Shown in pieces: positions 19,380 to 27,155 of a stretch of DNA of 64,000 nucleotides. The notes under the pieces were generated by a model, which saw only the letters and a list, made by a program, of their open reading frames with translations, did not search any database and was not told the origin of the DNA. The stretch lies in the NCBI GenBank assembly GCA_964513465.1, contig CAZEMR010000003.1:29373-93372 (forward strand), in the 5' to 3' direction. The stretch is from CAZEMR01 sp964513465. GTDB taxonomy: Bacteria; Bacteroidota; Ignavibacteria; Kapaibacteriales; UBA2268. The first letter of the stretch is position 1; every line of letters starts with the position of its first letter. A program made the position numbers and the translations under genes.

Positions 19380-20408
19380 ATGATCGACTATAATAAATTA
19401 AACGAAACATACACAAACGACGGTATTTACGCGCTTCAGCTCGAAATCGGGGATATTTGCTACCAGGGCTGCTCTTATTGTTACATGAACGCAGTCCCGG
19501 AGGAAATCAATAAATTATCAGATGATAAAATTCGCGAAATCCTCTTTGACTCAACTGATCTCGGCATCACCGCTATCGAATGGCTCGGCGGAGAACCTCT
19601 GATCAGGCCGTCCGTATTCGAACACATGGAGCTCGCCCGCAATCTCGGTCTGCGTAATAATATGTGGACAGGCGGCCTCCCCTTTGCCGACCCCGCGATT
19701 CTGCGACGCACAGCAGTGCTGGCCGATCCGGGGCTCATCTCGGTGCATTGCAGCACCGTCAATCCGGATATATATAAATTGCTGCATCCGGCGAATCCGG
19801 TCGAGGATATGCACACAATAATCAATTCCGTGCGCAATCTGCTCGGGCTGGGCTATCCGGCGGAAAATATTTTGAATTCGGTTACATTCACCGGACTTCA
19901 GCCCGCGTCGGATATGATCGAAACAATCGACTTCTTCGAGCGCGAATTCGGAGTGATGACCTCAATAAATGTATATCACACATATCTGCGGCCGGGACAG
20001 AGCGACAGCGACCTCGCGCGATTCATCCCCTCGGAGGGCGACGTCGCACGCGTGCATAAACGCTGGAAGCTGCAGACCGGCGCTCGCGAAATGCCGATGA
20101 ACTGCGTCAATAAGCAGTACTGCTCGGCCACGGCGGCGGTGCTATCCAACGGCAGCGTCACCGGATGCGCCACCATCCGCGAACCCGGCGCACCAAACGT
20201 CAACCGCGACGGCAGGCTCAGCGAAATCGTCGATCGCCACCGCGACCATCTTATATTTAAGTATTTCAAAAACGAGGAGAATCTGCCGGAAGACTGCCGG
20301 CAGTGCTCGATAGCCTCGGAGTGCTGGGGATGCCGATCGCGCGCGTATGCTGCCGGACTGGGGCTGTATTCGAAGGATCCGCGCTGCTTTAAATATAATC
20401 ACAAATAA
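19380..20408 (+). CDS. Radical SAM protein with SPASM-type C-terminus
   Basis: The 342-residue protein has a CxxxCxxC iron-sulfur motif at Cys27, Cys31 and Cys34 (CYQGCSYC), followed by the GGEP-type motif WLGGEPLIR. The C-terminal third has a SPASM-like cysteine set: Cys in QYC, GSVTGC, then CRQCSIASECWGC and a final Cys near the end. SPASM domains bind extra iron-sulfur clusters and occur in enzymes that modify peptides or proteins, but also in other roles. No precursor-peptide ORF lies in the 117-base gap upstream or the 100-base gap downstream, and no partner gene is adjacent. The substrate is therefore unknown. It has no strong ribosome binding site. Confidence 0.85.
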   Translation: MIDYNKLNETYTNDGIYALQLEIGDICYQGCSYCYMNAVPEEINKLSDDKIREILFDSTDLGITAIEWLGGEPLIRPSVFEHMELARNLGLRNNMWTGGLPFADPAILRRTAVLADPGLISVHCSTVNPDIYKLLHPANPVEDMHTIINSVRNLLGLGYPAENILNSVTFTGLQPASDMIETIDFFEREFGVMTSINVYHTYLRPGQSDSDLARFIPSEGDVARVHKRWKLQTGAREMPMNCVNKQYCSATAAVLSNGSVTGCATIREPGAPNVNRDGRLSEIVDRHRDHLIFKYFKNEENLPEDCRQCSIASECWGCRSRAYAAGLGLYSKDPRCFKYNHK

Positions 20409-20418
20409 TCGAAAATAG

Positions 20419-20450
20419 TTTGGCCGGAAGCGCAATAATTCTTAATTTTG
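20419..20450 (+). promoter_or_regulatory. Bacteroidota-type promoter for tRNA-Leu
   Basis: TTTG at 20419-20422 and TAATTTTG at 20443-20450 are separated by 20 bases, matching TTTG-N19-21-TAnnTTTG. Transcription would begin near 20457, about 50 bases before the tRNA. Confidence 0.55.
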
Positions 20451-20508
20451 TACGTGATTATAAATCTGGAAACACAATTGATATATTGAATAAGCGAGCA
20501 ATCGCAAA

Positions 20509-20591
20509 GCCCGGATGGCGGAACTGGTAGACGCGCTGTATTCAGGGTGCAGTGTCCAATGGGCGTGGAGGTTCGAATCCTCTTCCGGGCA
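20509..20591 (+). tRNA. tRNA-Leu (anticodon CAG)
   Basis: A full class II tRNA can be folded by eye. The acceptor stem is GCCCGGA with TCCGGGC. The D arm contains GGTAGACGC. The anticodon stem CTGTA/TGCAG encloses TTCAGGG with anticodon CAG. A long variable arm (GTCC/GGGC) follows, then the T arm GGAGG-TTCGAAT-CCTCT. The discriminator is A at 20591. The 3' CCA is not encoded (the genome reads CCCC). Confidence 0.96.
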
Positions 20592-20601
20592 CCCCAAATC
20601 G

Positions 20602-20631
20602 AAGGGATGGATTAATTTCCATCCCTTTTTT
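20602..20631 (+). terminator. Terminator after tRNA-Leu
   Basis: The 9-bp stem AAGGGATGG with CCATCCCTT is followed by T residues. It starts ten bases after the tRNA 3' end. Confidence 0.85.
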
Positions 20632-20676
20632 GTGTTCATATAATTATTTTTCGCCGAATGATTTGCCTGCCCCCGG

Positions 20677-22911
20677 TTACTCCGATTTGACCAGCGGTAT
20701 TGTTGACGAAAACTTGTTTGATATAACTCGCAAGAAATATATACCTTCAGACAGTCCGGCTGTGGATACGCGCTGCCCTTGATTATGCATAGCAAACTCT
20801 TTGACCAGTCTTCCCTGGTTGTCGTACAATCCGATATGAAACGGCGTCGAGTCTTCACGGATTGCGATGTTAATATATTCATTGAACGGATTAGGCCCGA
20901 CACTTATCTTTTCCATCTTTTCGTCCTCGCTGACCGACACAATTTTATCGATCGGCACGGCTAATATGGTAAACGAATGCGGCGGAAATGTATAAACATT
21001 GTTAAGTGCGATCGTATTGCGCCGCACTTTGATTTTATCGGGATCGGCCGGTGTGTTCGCGTCCAGATAGCTTTCCGATTCGAGCGAATACTTAATTACA
21101 TCGACATCCGGGGTTTTGCCGTAAAGATTAATAAAGGTTTTCATCGAATCGCGCGGATGTTTATTAAGGAAATTGATAAAAAGGCTATCTTCGGTTTTGG
21201 TGGCGGCGACATCCAAATATGGCACATTTTTGTACCTGAACATCCATCTGATCTCTGGTACGTCGTAGTCGCTGCAAATCACTTCGCTTTCCACGAGTTG
21301 GCTGCCGACGTGGTGGCGCGCCATGAGGCAGGCCAGATATGACGGAGTGCGATAGTAAATTCGGCGTCCATCGATATTAAACTTCCTTAAGGTATGGCAT
21401 GCGAAAGTTTTTTCCATTATTTCTACTTTGTCGGACTTTCGGATAACCGAATTATACTGCGAAGCCATCCACAGGCCGTTTTCCAGACTGCCGCCCCGGC
21501 GCGCAGTGTCGATACCCCATTCGTACCCGTCGGCATTGTATTCCGACCATATTTCGGTTATACCCTGAGTCATTTCGTCTTCCACTCCGTGTTCTCGCAT
21601 CCATTGATACACCGAATCTATCATATCTTCGGTAACCAAATTGCCACACATCTGAGTGAGATATAAATCCTCATCTTCGGCCTGATCAATCGGCTTTTGC
21701 GGATGCGCCCAATGCCATCCGTAAACATCACAATCGGATCCGACTTCGGTTAATATCGTATCCACAAAAGATTTCCCGTGCCAAATATCACCGCTGATAA
21801 TACATGTAATAGAAGGATCGACTGCTTTCATGGCTTTGTAATGATCCACAAATCCGCTGCCATAGTTACTGGGATTTTCCCATATTTCATTGCCGATTTC
21901 CCATATCTTCACGTCATAAGGCTCAGGATGGCCGTGGTCGGCGCGCAATCCGCCATAAGGGGTGTTTTGGCTGCTATTGCAGTATTCCACTATCGCAGCC
22001 GATTCCGAGGGAACGCTGTTTAGAAAATAGACTGTGATGTGGGGTTCGGCGCCAATGTCCCTGCACAAATCAATAAATTCATGGATGCCAAAATCGAGTC
22101 TCTCGTTTTCAAATCCTTTGTTCACCCTCCTTTGGTCAATCGCACCGACTGCCATTTCCCAGCGATAACTCGAATATTCAACAAACCACCCTCCGGGATA
22201 CCTCATTGCGGTAGGCTGCCATTCCATAAATAAATCATAATATTCACGGCGAATACCGTTGATATTATCTGCCGGCATGATCGAGGCTTCGTCAAGATCA
22301 AGCCTGCCCGAACCTTCGAAGTATATCACCAGCTTGACCCGCTTATGACCCTCGATTAGTGGGATTGTGCCAGAAAGCTTTGTCCAGGTTTGTCCGGCAT
22401 GGCCAATACTCATTTTGTGGAGAGTATCTGAATCTTCCGATAATATTTTCACTTTTACTTCGCCGACTGTTTCCTCGCCGCGTGCATAAACATAAAAATC
22501 GTACGGAACTTCTGTATTGTTCCTGAATATCTGCGAAACACCGGCTTCGCCGAATGCTTCTTGCTTGAATATTCTTTGATAATAGACAGCATTTCTGTTG
22601 TAACCGCCTTCCAGTGTTATCCAATATACTCCCTCGTCCACATCTTTCAGATAGCGCTCCCAATATGTCGACACTCCATTTGCATTGCCCGGAAAATCGA
22701 ACCCCCTGTTGTAAAATTCCTGCGCCCACATCCGTCCTGTGCCATTTTGGAAAGCGTTGTAAAACTCAATAAAATTGCCAAACAAAAGAGGAGAAACCTT
22801 TTGGTAAGCTGGTTGGTCTAATTTAAGATTTACAAATGCGTTTTGAGTTTTGGAATAAGCGAATGATAAATTTAATATTAATACAAGAACAAACAATTTT
22901 ATTACAGTCAC
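20677..22911 (-). CDS. T9SS-secreted GH51-type alpha-L-arabinofuranosidase
   Basis: The 744-residue protein starts with a signal peptide (about residues 1-19). A carbohydrate-binding-like region spans about 140-215. The catalytic barrel has MRYPGGWFVEYSSYRWEMAVG near 236, a GH51 hallmark. The acid/base motif WEIGNE gives Glu342, and the nucleophile is probably Glu457 in WSEYN. A beta domain and a T9SS sorting tail (VGPNPFNEYINIAI onwards) end the protein. It should release arabinose from plant or algal arabinans or arabinoxylans at the cell surface. No other polysaccharide-utilisation genes (SusC/SusD) are adjacent. Confidence 0.88.
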   Translation of the reverse strand: MTVIKLFVLVLILNLSFAYSKTQNAFVNLKLDQPAYQKVSPLLFGNFIEFYNAFQNGTGRMWAQEFYNRGFDFPGNANGVSTYWERYLKDVDEGVYWITLEGGYNRNAVYYQRIFKQEAFGEAGVSQIFRNNTEVPYDFYVYARGEETVGEVKVKILSEDSDTLHKMSIGHAGQTWTKLSGTIPLIEGHKRVKLVIYFEGSGRLDLDEASIMPADNINGIRREYYDLFMEWQPTAMRYPGGWFVEYSSYRWEMAVGAIDQRRVNKGFENERLDFGIHEFIDLCRDIGAEPHITVYFLNSVPSESAAIVEYCNSSQNTPYGGLRADHGHPEPYDVKIWEIGNEIWENPSNYGSGFVDHYKAMKAVDPSITCIISGDIWHGKSFVDTILTEVGSDCDVYGWHWAHPQKPIDQAEDEDLYLTQMCGNLVTEDMIDSVYQWMREHGVEDEMTQGITEIWSEYNADGYEWGIDTARRGGSLENGLWMASQYNSVIRKSDKVEIMEKTFACHTLRKFNIDGRRIYYRTPSYLACLMARHHVGSQLVESEVICSDYDVPEIRWMFRYKNVPYLDVAATKTEDSLFINFLNKHPRDSMKTFINLYGKTPDVDVIKYSLESESYLDANTPADPDKIKVRRNTIALNNVYTFPPHSFTILAVPIDKIVSVSEDEKMEKISVGPNPFNEYINIAIREDSTPFHIGLYDNQGRLVKEFAMHNQGQRVSTAGLSEGIYFLRVISNKFSSTIPLVKSE

Positions 22912-22999
22912 AATTGATCCTTCATATCATTATCGCAGAATTCTATTCCACACAATATAATATTATTTTCACAAATAATAATGATTGAATTTGAATATA

Positions 23000-24367
23000 C
23001 TACTTCCCATACTTGGTAAGTTTATAGCGGAGCGTGCGCTCGGAGATATTCAATAATTCAGCGGCTTTGGATTGGTTGCCTCCGGTCTGGTCGAGCGCTT
23101 TTTCGATCATCTGCCGCTCGAGCTGCTCGACCTTTTCGTTCAGATCGCCGACGCTTATTTCGCCAATTTCGGATTCGCCGGATAAGGCATTCCCCTTTTT
23201 TACATAATCCGGCAGATCTTCGAGCGTGATTACTTCCTCGCGGGTGAGCACCACCGCGCGCTGGATGATATTCTCGAGTTCGCGCACATTGCCCGGAAAA
23301 TCATATTTCATCAGCGCGTCGCGGGCCTCTTTGGATAGCGAAGCCACATCTTTTTTGTTCATACCTGCGAATTTCTCCAAAAAACGGTCGATCAGCGGCG
23401 GAATGTCGAGCCGGCGGCTGCGAAGCGGCGGGATGTCGATATTGACCACGTTGAATCGGTAATATAAATCCTCGCGGAATTCGCCTTCGCGGATCATTTT
23501 CTCGAGGTTACGGTTGGTGGCGGTGATAATTCGCACATCCGGGCGGATTACTTTGTTGCTGCCCAGGCGCATGATTTCGCCGAACTGCACCGCACGCAGC
23601 AACTTGACCTGGATCATGAGCGGGATATCCCCCACCTCGTCGATGAAAAGTGTGCCGCCGTCGGCTTCCTCAAATTTGCCGGTTCGCTGGCGGTCTGCAC
23701 TGGTGAATGCCCCCTTTTCGTGGCCGAATAGCTCGCTCTCGAACAGGGTGTCGGGCATGGCCGCGCAATTGACTACGACGAAAGGCCTATCGGCGCGGTC
23801 GCTGGACTGATGTATCGCGCGGGCGATCAGCTCTTTGCCGGTGCCGGATTCGCCGCGGATAAGCACCGAAGCTTTCGATGGCGCCACCCGTGCGGCAATA
23901 TTCAGCACCTGCTGCATTTCGCGGCTTTCGGCGACAATATTATCAAACGAGAGCTTTTCGTCGATGCGTTCTCGCATTGCTTCGTTTTCGCTGATTATAT
24001 ATATTCGCTCTTTGGCGCGGCCGATGATTTCCATTAATTCATCAAGTTCCAAAGGCTTCTGCAGGTAATCAAAGGCGCCTGTTTTCATCAGGCCGACCGC
24101 GCTGTCTATTCTGCCGAATGCTGTCATGATTATCACCGGCACAATCGGATTGATTTCGCGCACATGCCGCAGGACGTCCTCTCCCGACAGGTCGGGCATT
24201 TTGAAGTCAGTAATTACAATATCAATATTATCATTGCGGAATAATTCAACGCCCTGCGATCCGGAATCGGCGACTATTACGTTGAAATTCTGTTTTTGGA
24301 GGAATCCGGCGAGCGCCTCGCGCTGTGATTTTTCGTCGTCTATCAGCAGTATATTCAGCTTTGTCAT
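23000..24367 (-). CDS. NtrC-type sigma-54 response regulator
   Basis: Three domains are visible in 455 residues. A receiver domain (1-120) has phospho-acceptor Asp54 in VITD. A sigma-54 AAA+ domain (about 145-375) carries Walker A GESGTGKE and Walker B GGTLFIDEVGD. A C-terminal Fis-type helix-turn-helix includes GGNQSKAAELLNISERTLRYKL. The sigma-54 contact loop reads GAFTSA instead of the usual GAFTGA. It should activate sigma-54 promoters after phosphorylation. No histidine kinase is adjacent, so its partner and targets are unknown. Confidence 0.95.
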   Translation of the reverse strand: MTKLNILLIDDEKSQREALAGFLQKQNFNVIVADSGSQGVELFRNDNIDIVITDFKMPDLSGEDVLRHVREINPIVPVIIMTAFGRIDSAVGLMKTGAFDYLQKPLELDELMEIIGRAKERIYIISENEAMRERIDEKLSFDNIVAESREMQQVLNIAARVAPSKASVLIRGESGTGKELIARAIHQSSDRADRPFVVVNCAAMPDTLFESELFGHEKGAFTSADRQRTGKFEEADGGTLFIDEVGDIPLMIQVKLLRAVQFGEIMRLGSNKVIRPDVRIITATNRNLEKMIREGEFREDLYYRFNVVNIDIPPLRSRRLDIPPLIDRFLEKFAGMNKKDVASLSKEARDALMKYDFPGNVRELENIIQRAVVLTREEVITLEDLPDYVKKGNALSGESEIGEISVGDLNEKVEQLERQMIEKALDQTGGNQSKAAELLNISERTLRYKLTKYGK

Positions 24368-24545
24368 TGGGTTTTCGCATTATTGGGTAATAAAGATATT
24401 GATAAAAACGTGCGATATTTCGCTGAATTGCTCAATTTATTAAATTAATAATTTTGCAGTGCAAATCAGAAATTTCTTTAAAAATTACCGGTATAATGAT
24501 ATGTTGTGATTTGATTTCGGGCAAATTTGACACTGGAAAGCATAA

Positions 24546-25127
24546 ATGGAACAAATATATATAGCAGATAAGTCATTCAATGGCATAGACTTTCACTCCG
24601 ATCCGCTTTTACCCGGAGAATATGAATATTGCAGATTTCTCAACTGCGATTTTTCTGATATCGACTTGTCCGGATATAAATTCATCGATTGCGAATTTTC
24701 AGGCTGCAATCTGAGTCTGGCGAAATTGCATGATACCGCATTCCGGGACGCAAAATTTGTGGATTGCAAGATGGCAGGACTGCGGTTCGAGGATTGCAAC
24801 CAGTTCGGACTATCCTTCTGTTTCGATAAATGTATTTTAGATCAATCTTCTTTTTACAGATTAAAAATCGAAAAGACGTGGTTTCGAAATGCAAAATTGA
24901 GAGAAGCTGATTTCACGGGATGCGATCTTTCGGAATCGATTTTCGACAATTGCGATCTTGCCGGAGCTATTTTCGATAATACGGTCATCGAAAAAGCAGA
25001 TTTCCGCACGTCATATAATTATTCGATCGATCCGGAAACTAACCGAATCAGGAAAGCGAAATTCTCGATTCATGGCCTCCCCGGATTGCTCGAAAGGCAT
25101 GATATTATTATTGATTACACGAAATAA
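24546..25127 (+). CDS. Pentapeptide-repeat protein (Qnr-like fold)
   Basis: From about residue 25 to 150 the 193-residue protein is built of five-residue repeats with F, L or a similar residue at the centre and A, C or S two places before (for example CRFLNCDFSDIDLSGYKF). This forms a right-handed square beta-helix. A loop near residues 100-110 breaks the repeat, and the C-terminal DFRTSYNYSIDPETNRIRKAKFS is typical of the Bacteroidota family. Qnr and MfpA, which mimic DNA and shield gyrase, share the fold. Whether this protein touches gyrase is not shown. It stands alone between two minus-strand units. Confidence 0.88.
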   Translation: MEQIYIADKSFNGIDFHSDPLLPGEYEYCRFLNCDFSDIDLSGYKFIDCEFSGCNLSLAKLHDTAFRDAKFVDCKMAGLRFEDCNQFGLSFCFDKCILDQSSFYRLKIEKTWFRNAKLREADFTGCDLSESIFDNCDLAGAIFDNTVIEKADFRTSYNYSIDPETNRIRKAKFSIHGLPGLLERHDIIIDYTK

Positions 25128-25167
25128 CATCAGTATTTTTGATTTAAATATTGAACCAAAATAAAGG

Positions 25168-25200
25168 GCCTTTCCCCGAATCCGAGGAAAGGCTTTATTG
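25168..25200 (-). terminator. Terminator of the methylmalonyl-CoA decarboxylase operon
   Basis: The 8-bp stem GCCTTTCC/GGAAAGGC (25168-25175 and 25186-25193) lies about 20 bases after the mmdB stop on the minus strand. It is flanked by T-rich sequence on both sides, so it may also end the pentapeptide gene transcript. Confidence 0.7.
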
Positions 25201-25213
25201 ATTTATATATAAA

Positions 25214-26344
25214 TTATCCGAAAATCGAAATCAGAATGCCGGCTACGATTGCGGTGCCGATAACTCCGGCCACGTTGGGGCCCATGGCGTGCATCAGCAG
25301 GTAGTTCCGCTTGTTGGCCTTCTGGCCTTCGTTATGCGCAACGCGTGCTGCCATCGGAACGGCCGAGACCCCCGCAGCGCCAATCAGCGGATTGACTTTG
25401 CCGCCGGAAAGCTTATACATAATCTTGCCGAGCAATACGCCAGCTACGGTCGAAAGTCCGAATGCGAACACTCCGAGCACGAGAATTTTCAGCGTATCGA
25501 GCTGCAGAAAGCGGTCGGCAGTCATCGTAAGCCCAACACAAACGCCGAGGAAGAGCGTCACGATATTGACCAGCTCGTTCTGTGCCATACGCGAAAGGCG
25601 TTCGACAACTCCGCTTTCTTTGAGCAGATTGCCGCCCATGAGCATAGCCAGCAGCGGCGCCGAGGGAGGTACGATAAGCACGCCCACTCCGGTGACGAGC
25701 AGCGGAAATATGATCTTGACTTTTTTCGATACTGATTTTGGAGGTTCCATTACTACCTGGCGCTCTTTTTCGCTGGTCAGCCACTTCATGATTGGTGGCT
25801 GAATCAGCGGCACCAGCGCCATATATGAGTATGCCGAAACCGCGATCGGCCCCAACAGGTGAGGCGCCAGCTTCAGGCTCAGATAAATAGCGGTGGGGCC
25901 GTCGGCTCCTCCGATTATGCCGATTGCAGCAGCCTCGGAGAGATTGAATCCGAGAATTACTGCAATGGTCAGCGCAAAAAACACCCCGGCCTGGGCAGCA
26001 GCTCCGAGCAGAAAAGTCTTAGGCTGTGCGAGCAGAGGGCCGAAATCGGTCATCGCGCCGACGCCGAGAAATATCAGCGGCGGGAATATCTCGAGTTCGA
26101 TACCCTGGGATATATAATAGAACAATCCGCCGACATGGTCTGCCGTTGGCACCGCCATCAGCCCGTGGTCGGGCAGATTGGCCAGAAATGCGCCGATGCC
26201 AATGGGCAGCAGGAGCAGCGGTTCGAATTCTTTTTTGATCGCGAGATAGAACAGGACGCCCGAGATTATAAACATAACAATCTGGCCCCAGGTAAGATTC
26301 CAGAATCCCATCCCCTCGACGAATTTCATTAATATGTCGAGCAT
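25214..26344 (-). CDS. mmdB: Na+-translocating decarboxylase beta subunit
   Basis: This 376-residue polytopic membrane protein belongs to the OadB/MmdB/GcdB family. It carries the conserved motifs GVGAMTDFGPLLA, the helix region GIIGGADGPTAIYLS (with the sodium-site aspartate) and a C-terminal GAAGVSAVPMAARVAHNEGQ. It couples decarboxylation of carboxybiotin to export of sodium ions across the inner membrane. It is the last gene of the operon, ten bases after the biotin carrier gene. Confidence 0.95.
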   Translation of the reverse strand: MLDILMKFVEGMGFWNLTWGQIVMFIISGVLFYLAIKKEFEPLLLLPIGIGAFLANLPDHGLMAVPTADHVGGLFYYISQGIELEIFPPLIFLGVGAMTDFGPLLAQPKTFLLGAAAQAGVFFALTIAVILGFNLSEAAAIGIIGGADGPTAIYLSLKLAPHLLGPIAVSAYSYMALVPLIQPPIMKWLTSEKERQVVMEPPKSVSKKVKIIFPLLVTGVGVLIVPPSAPLLAMLMGGNLLKESGVVERLSRMAQNELVNIVTLFLGVCVGLTMTADRFLQLDTLKILVLGVFAFGLSTVAGVLLGKIMYKLSGGKVNPLIGAAGVSAVPMAARVAHNEGQKANKRNYLLMHAMGPNVAGVIGTAIVAGILISIFG

Positions 26345-26354
26345 TTTCTATACC

Positions 26355-26774
26355 TTATTCAAATGTTAACAACTCCTGTCCGGATTCGATATGGTCGTTT
26401 ACCTTTACCTTAATCGATTCGATCCTGCCGTTCACGGGCGATGAGATATTGGTCTTCATCTTCATTGCTTCGAGCACAAAAAGAATGTCGTTTTCTTTAA
26501 CTTCCTGGCCTTCTTTGACGGGTATTTCGAGTACCACGCCATTGATGGGCGAGGTCAGGTTCTTCTCATCGCCAGTTGCGACTGGAGCTTTGGATTTTGG
26601 GGCCTTTGCCGGCGATTTAAATCCCGGGCGGGGCGATATTCCCATATCGCGGTTGCCGGTGCGGTCGACGTGCGGAGGAACGAATCGCCCGCCGTTGAGT
26701 TCTTCGTCGTCTTCGAGCACTTCGACTTCCACTTCGTAAGATTTTCCGTTCACTGTTATTTTGAGCTTTTTCAT
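26355..26774 (-). CDS. mmdC: Biotin carrier subunit of the Na+-pumping decarboxylase
   Basis: At 139 residues, it has an N-terminal beta-strand segment, a flexible proline/alanine/lysine linker (about 45-66) and a C-terminal biotinyl domain. The biotinylation motif is EAMKM with Lys105. Biotin on this lysine shuttles CO2 from the carboxyltransferase to the membrane beta subunit. Its start codon shares one base with the stop codon of the oadG-like gene (TAATG), which indicates coupled translation. Confidence 0.93.
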   Translation of the reverse strand: MKKLKITVNGKSYEVEVEVLEDDEELNGGRFVPPHVDRTGNRDMGISPRPGFKSPAKAPKSKAPVATGDEKNLTSPINGVVLEIPVKEGQEVKENDILFVLEAMKMKTNISSPVNGRIESIKVKVNDHIESGQELLTFE

Positions 26775-27142
26775 TACCTTGTCCTTTTGGTTAGATTATG
26801 AGATGCCATTACTGTAGATCGGCCGGAAACCGCCCACGATCCGCCAGTATGCTGATCGTGAAGATATTGGATATGCCTGATCCGAACAGGTTTCCGGATA
26901 ATTTCCATAGCCGCAGCCGTTAAAACTGCGATAAGCTGAGTATCATCTTCTTCCTTAGCAGCCGGCCTGGACTGTCTGATTGGCGCGGGTGCTTCTTCTT
27001 TTTTAGTTAATATCTTTAATGTAAATAACTTGTCAGATTTTTTCATTAGCCATATCAGAAACGAAAAAAATGCCAGCGAACTAAATACGCCAAGCACACC
27101 GACAAATAATATTACCAGTGATTGTATTATATTATCAGTCAT
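26774..27142 (-). CDS. OadG/MmdD-like small membrane subunit
   Basis: The best start is the ATG at 27142 (MTDNIIQSL), not the longer frame above it, because the first 28 codons of that frame overlap the mmdA 3' end. The 122-residue product has one transmembrane helix (about residues 5-33), a charged linker with alanines and prolines, and a C-terminal segment RHIQYLHDQHTGGSWAVSGR then MASHNL. That tail recalls the C-termini of gamma/epsilon subunits such as MmdE. It likely anchors and stabilises the decarboxylase complex. Confidence 0.82.
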   Translation of the reverse strand: MTDNIIQSLVILFVGVLGVFSSLAFFSFLIWLMKKSDKLFTLKILTKKEEAPAPIRQSRPAAKEEDDTQLIAVLTAAAMEIIRKPVRIRHIQYLHDQHTGGSWAVSGRSTVMASHNLTKRTR

Positions 27143-27155
27143 TTCTCTATCCGAA

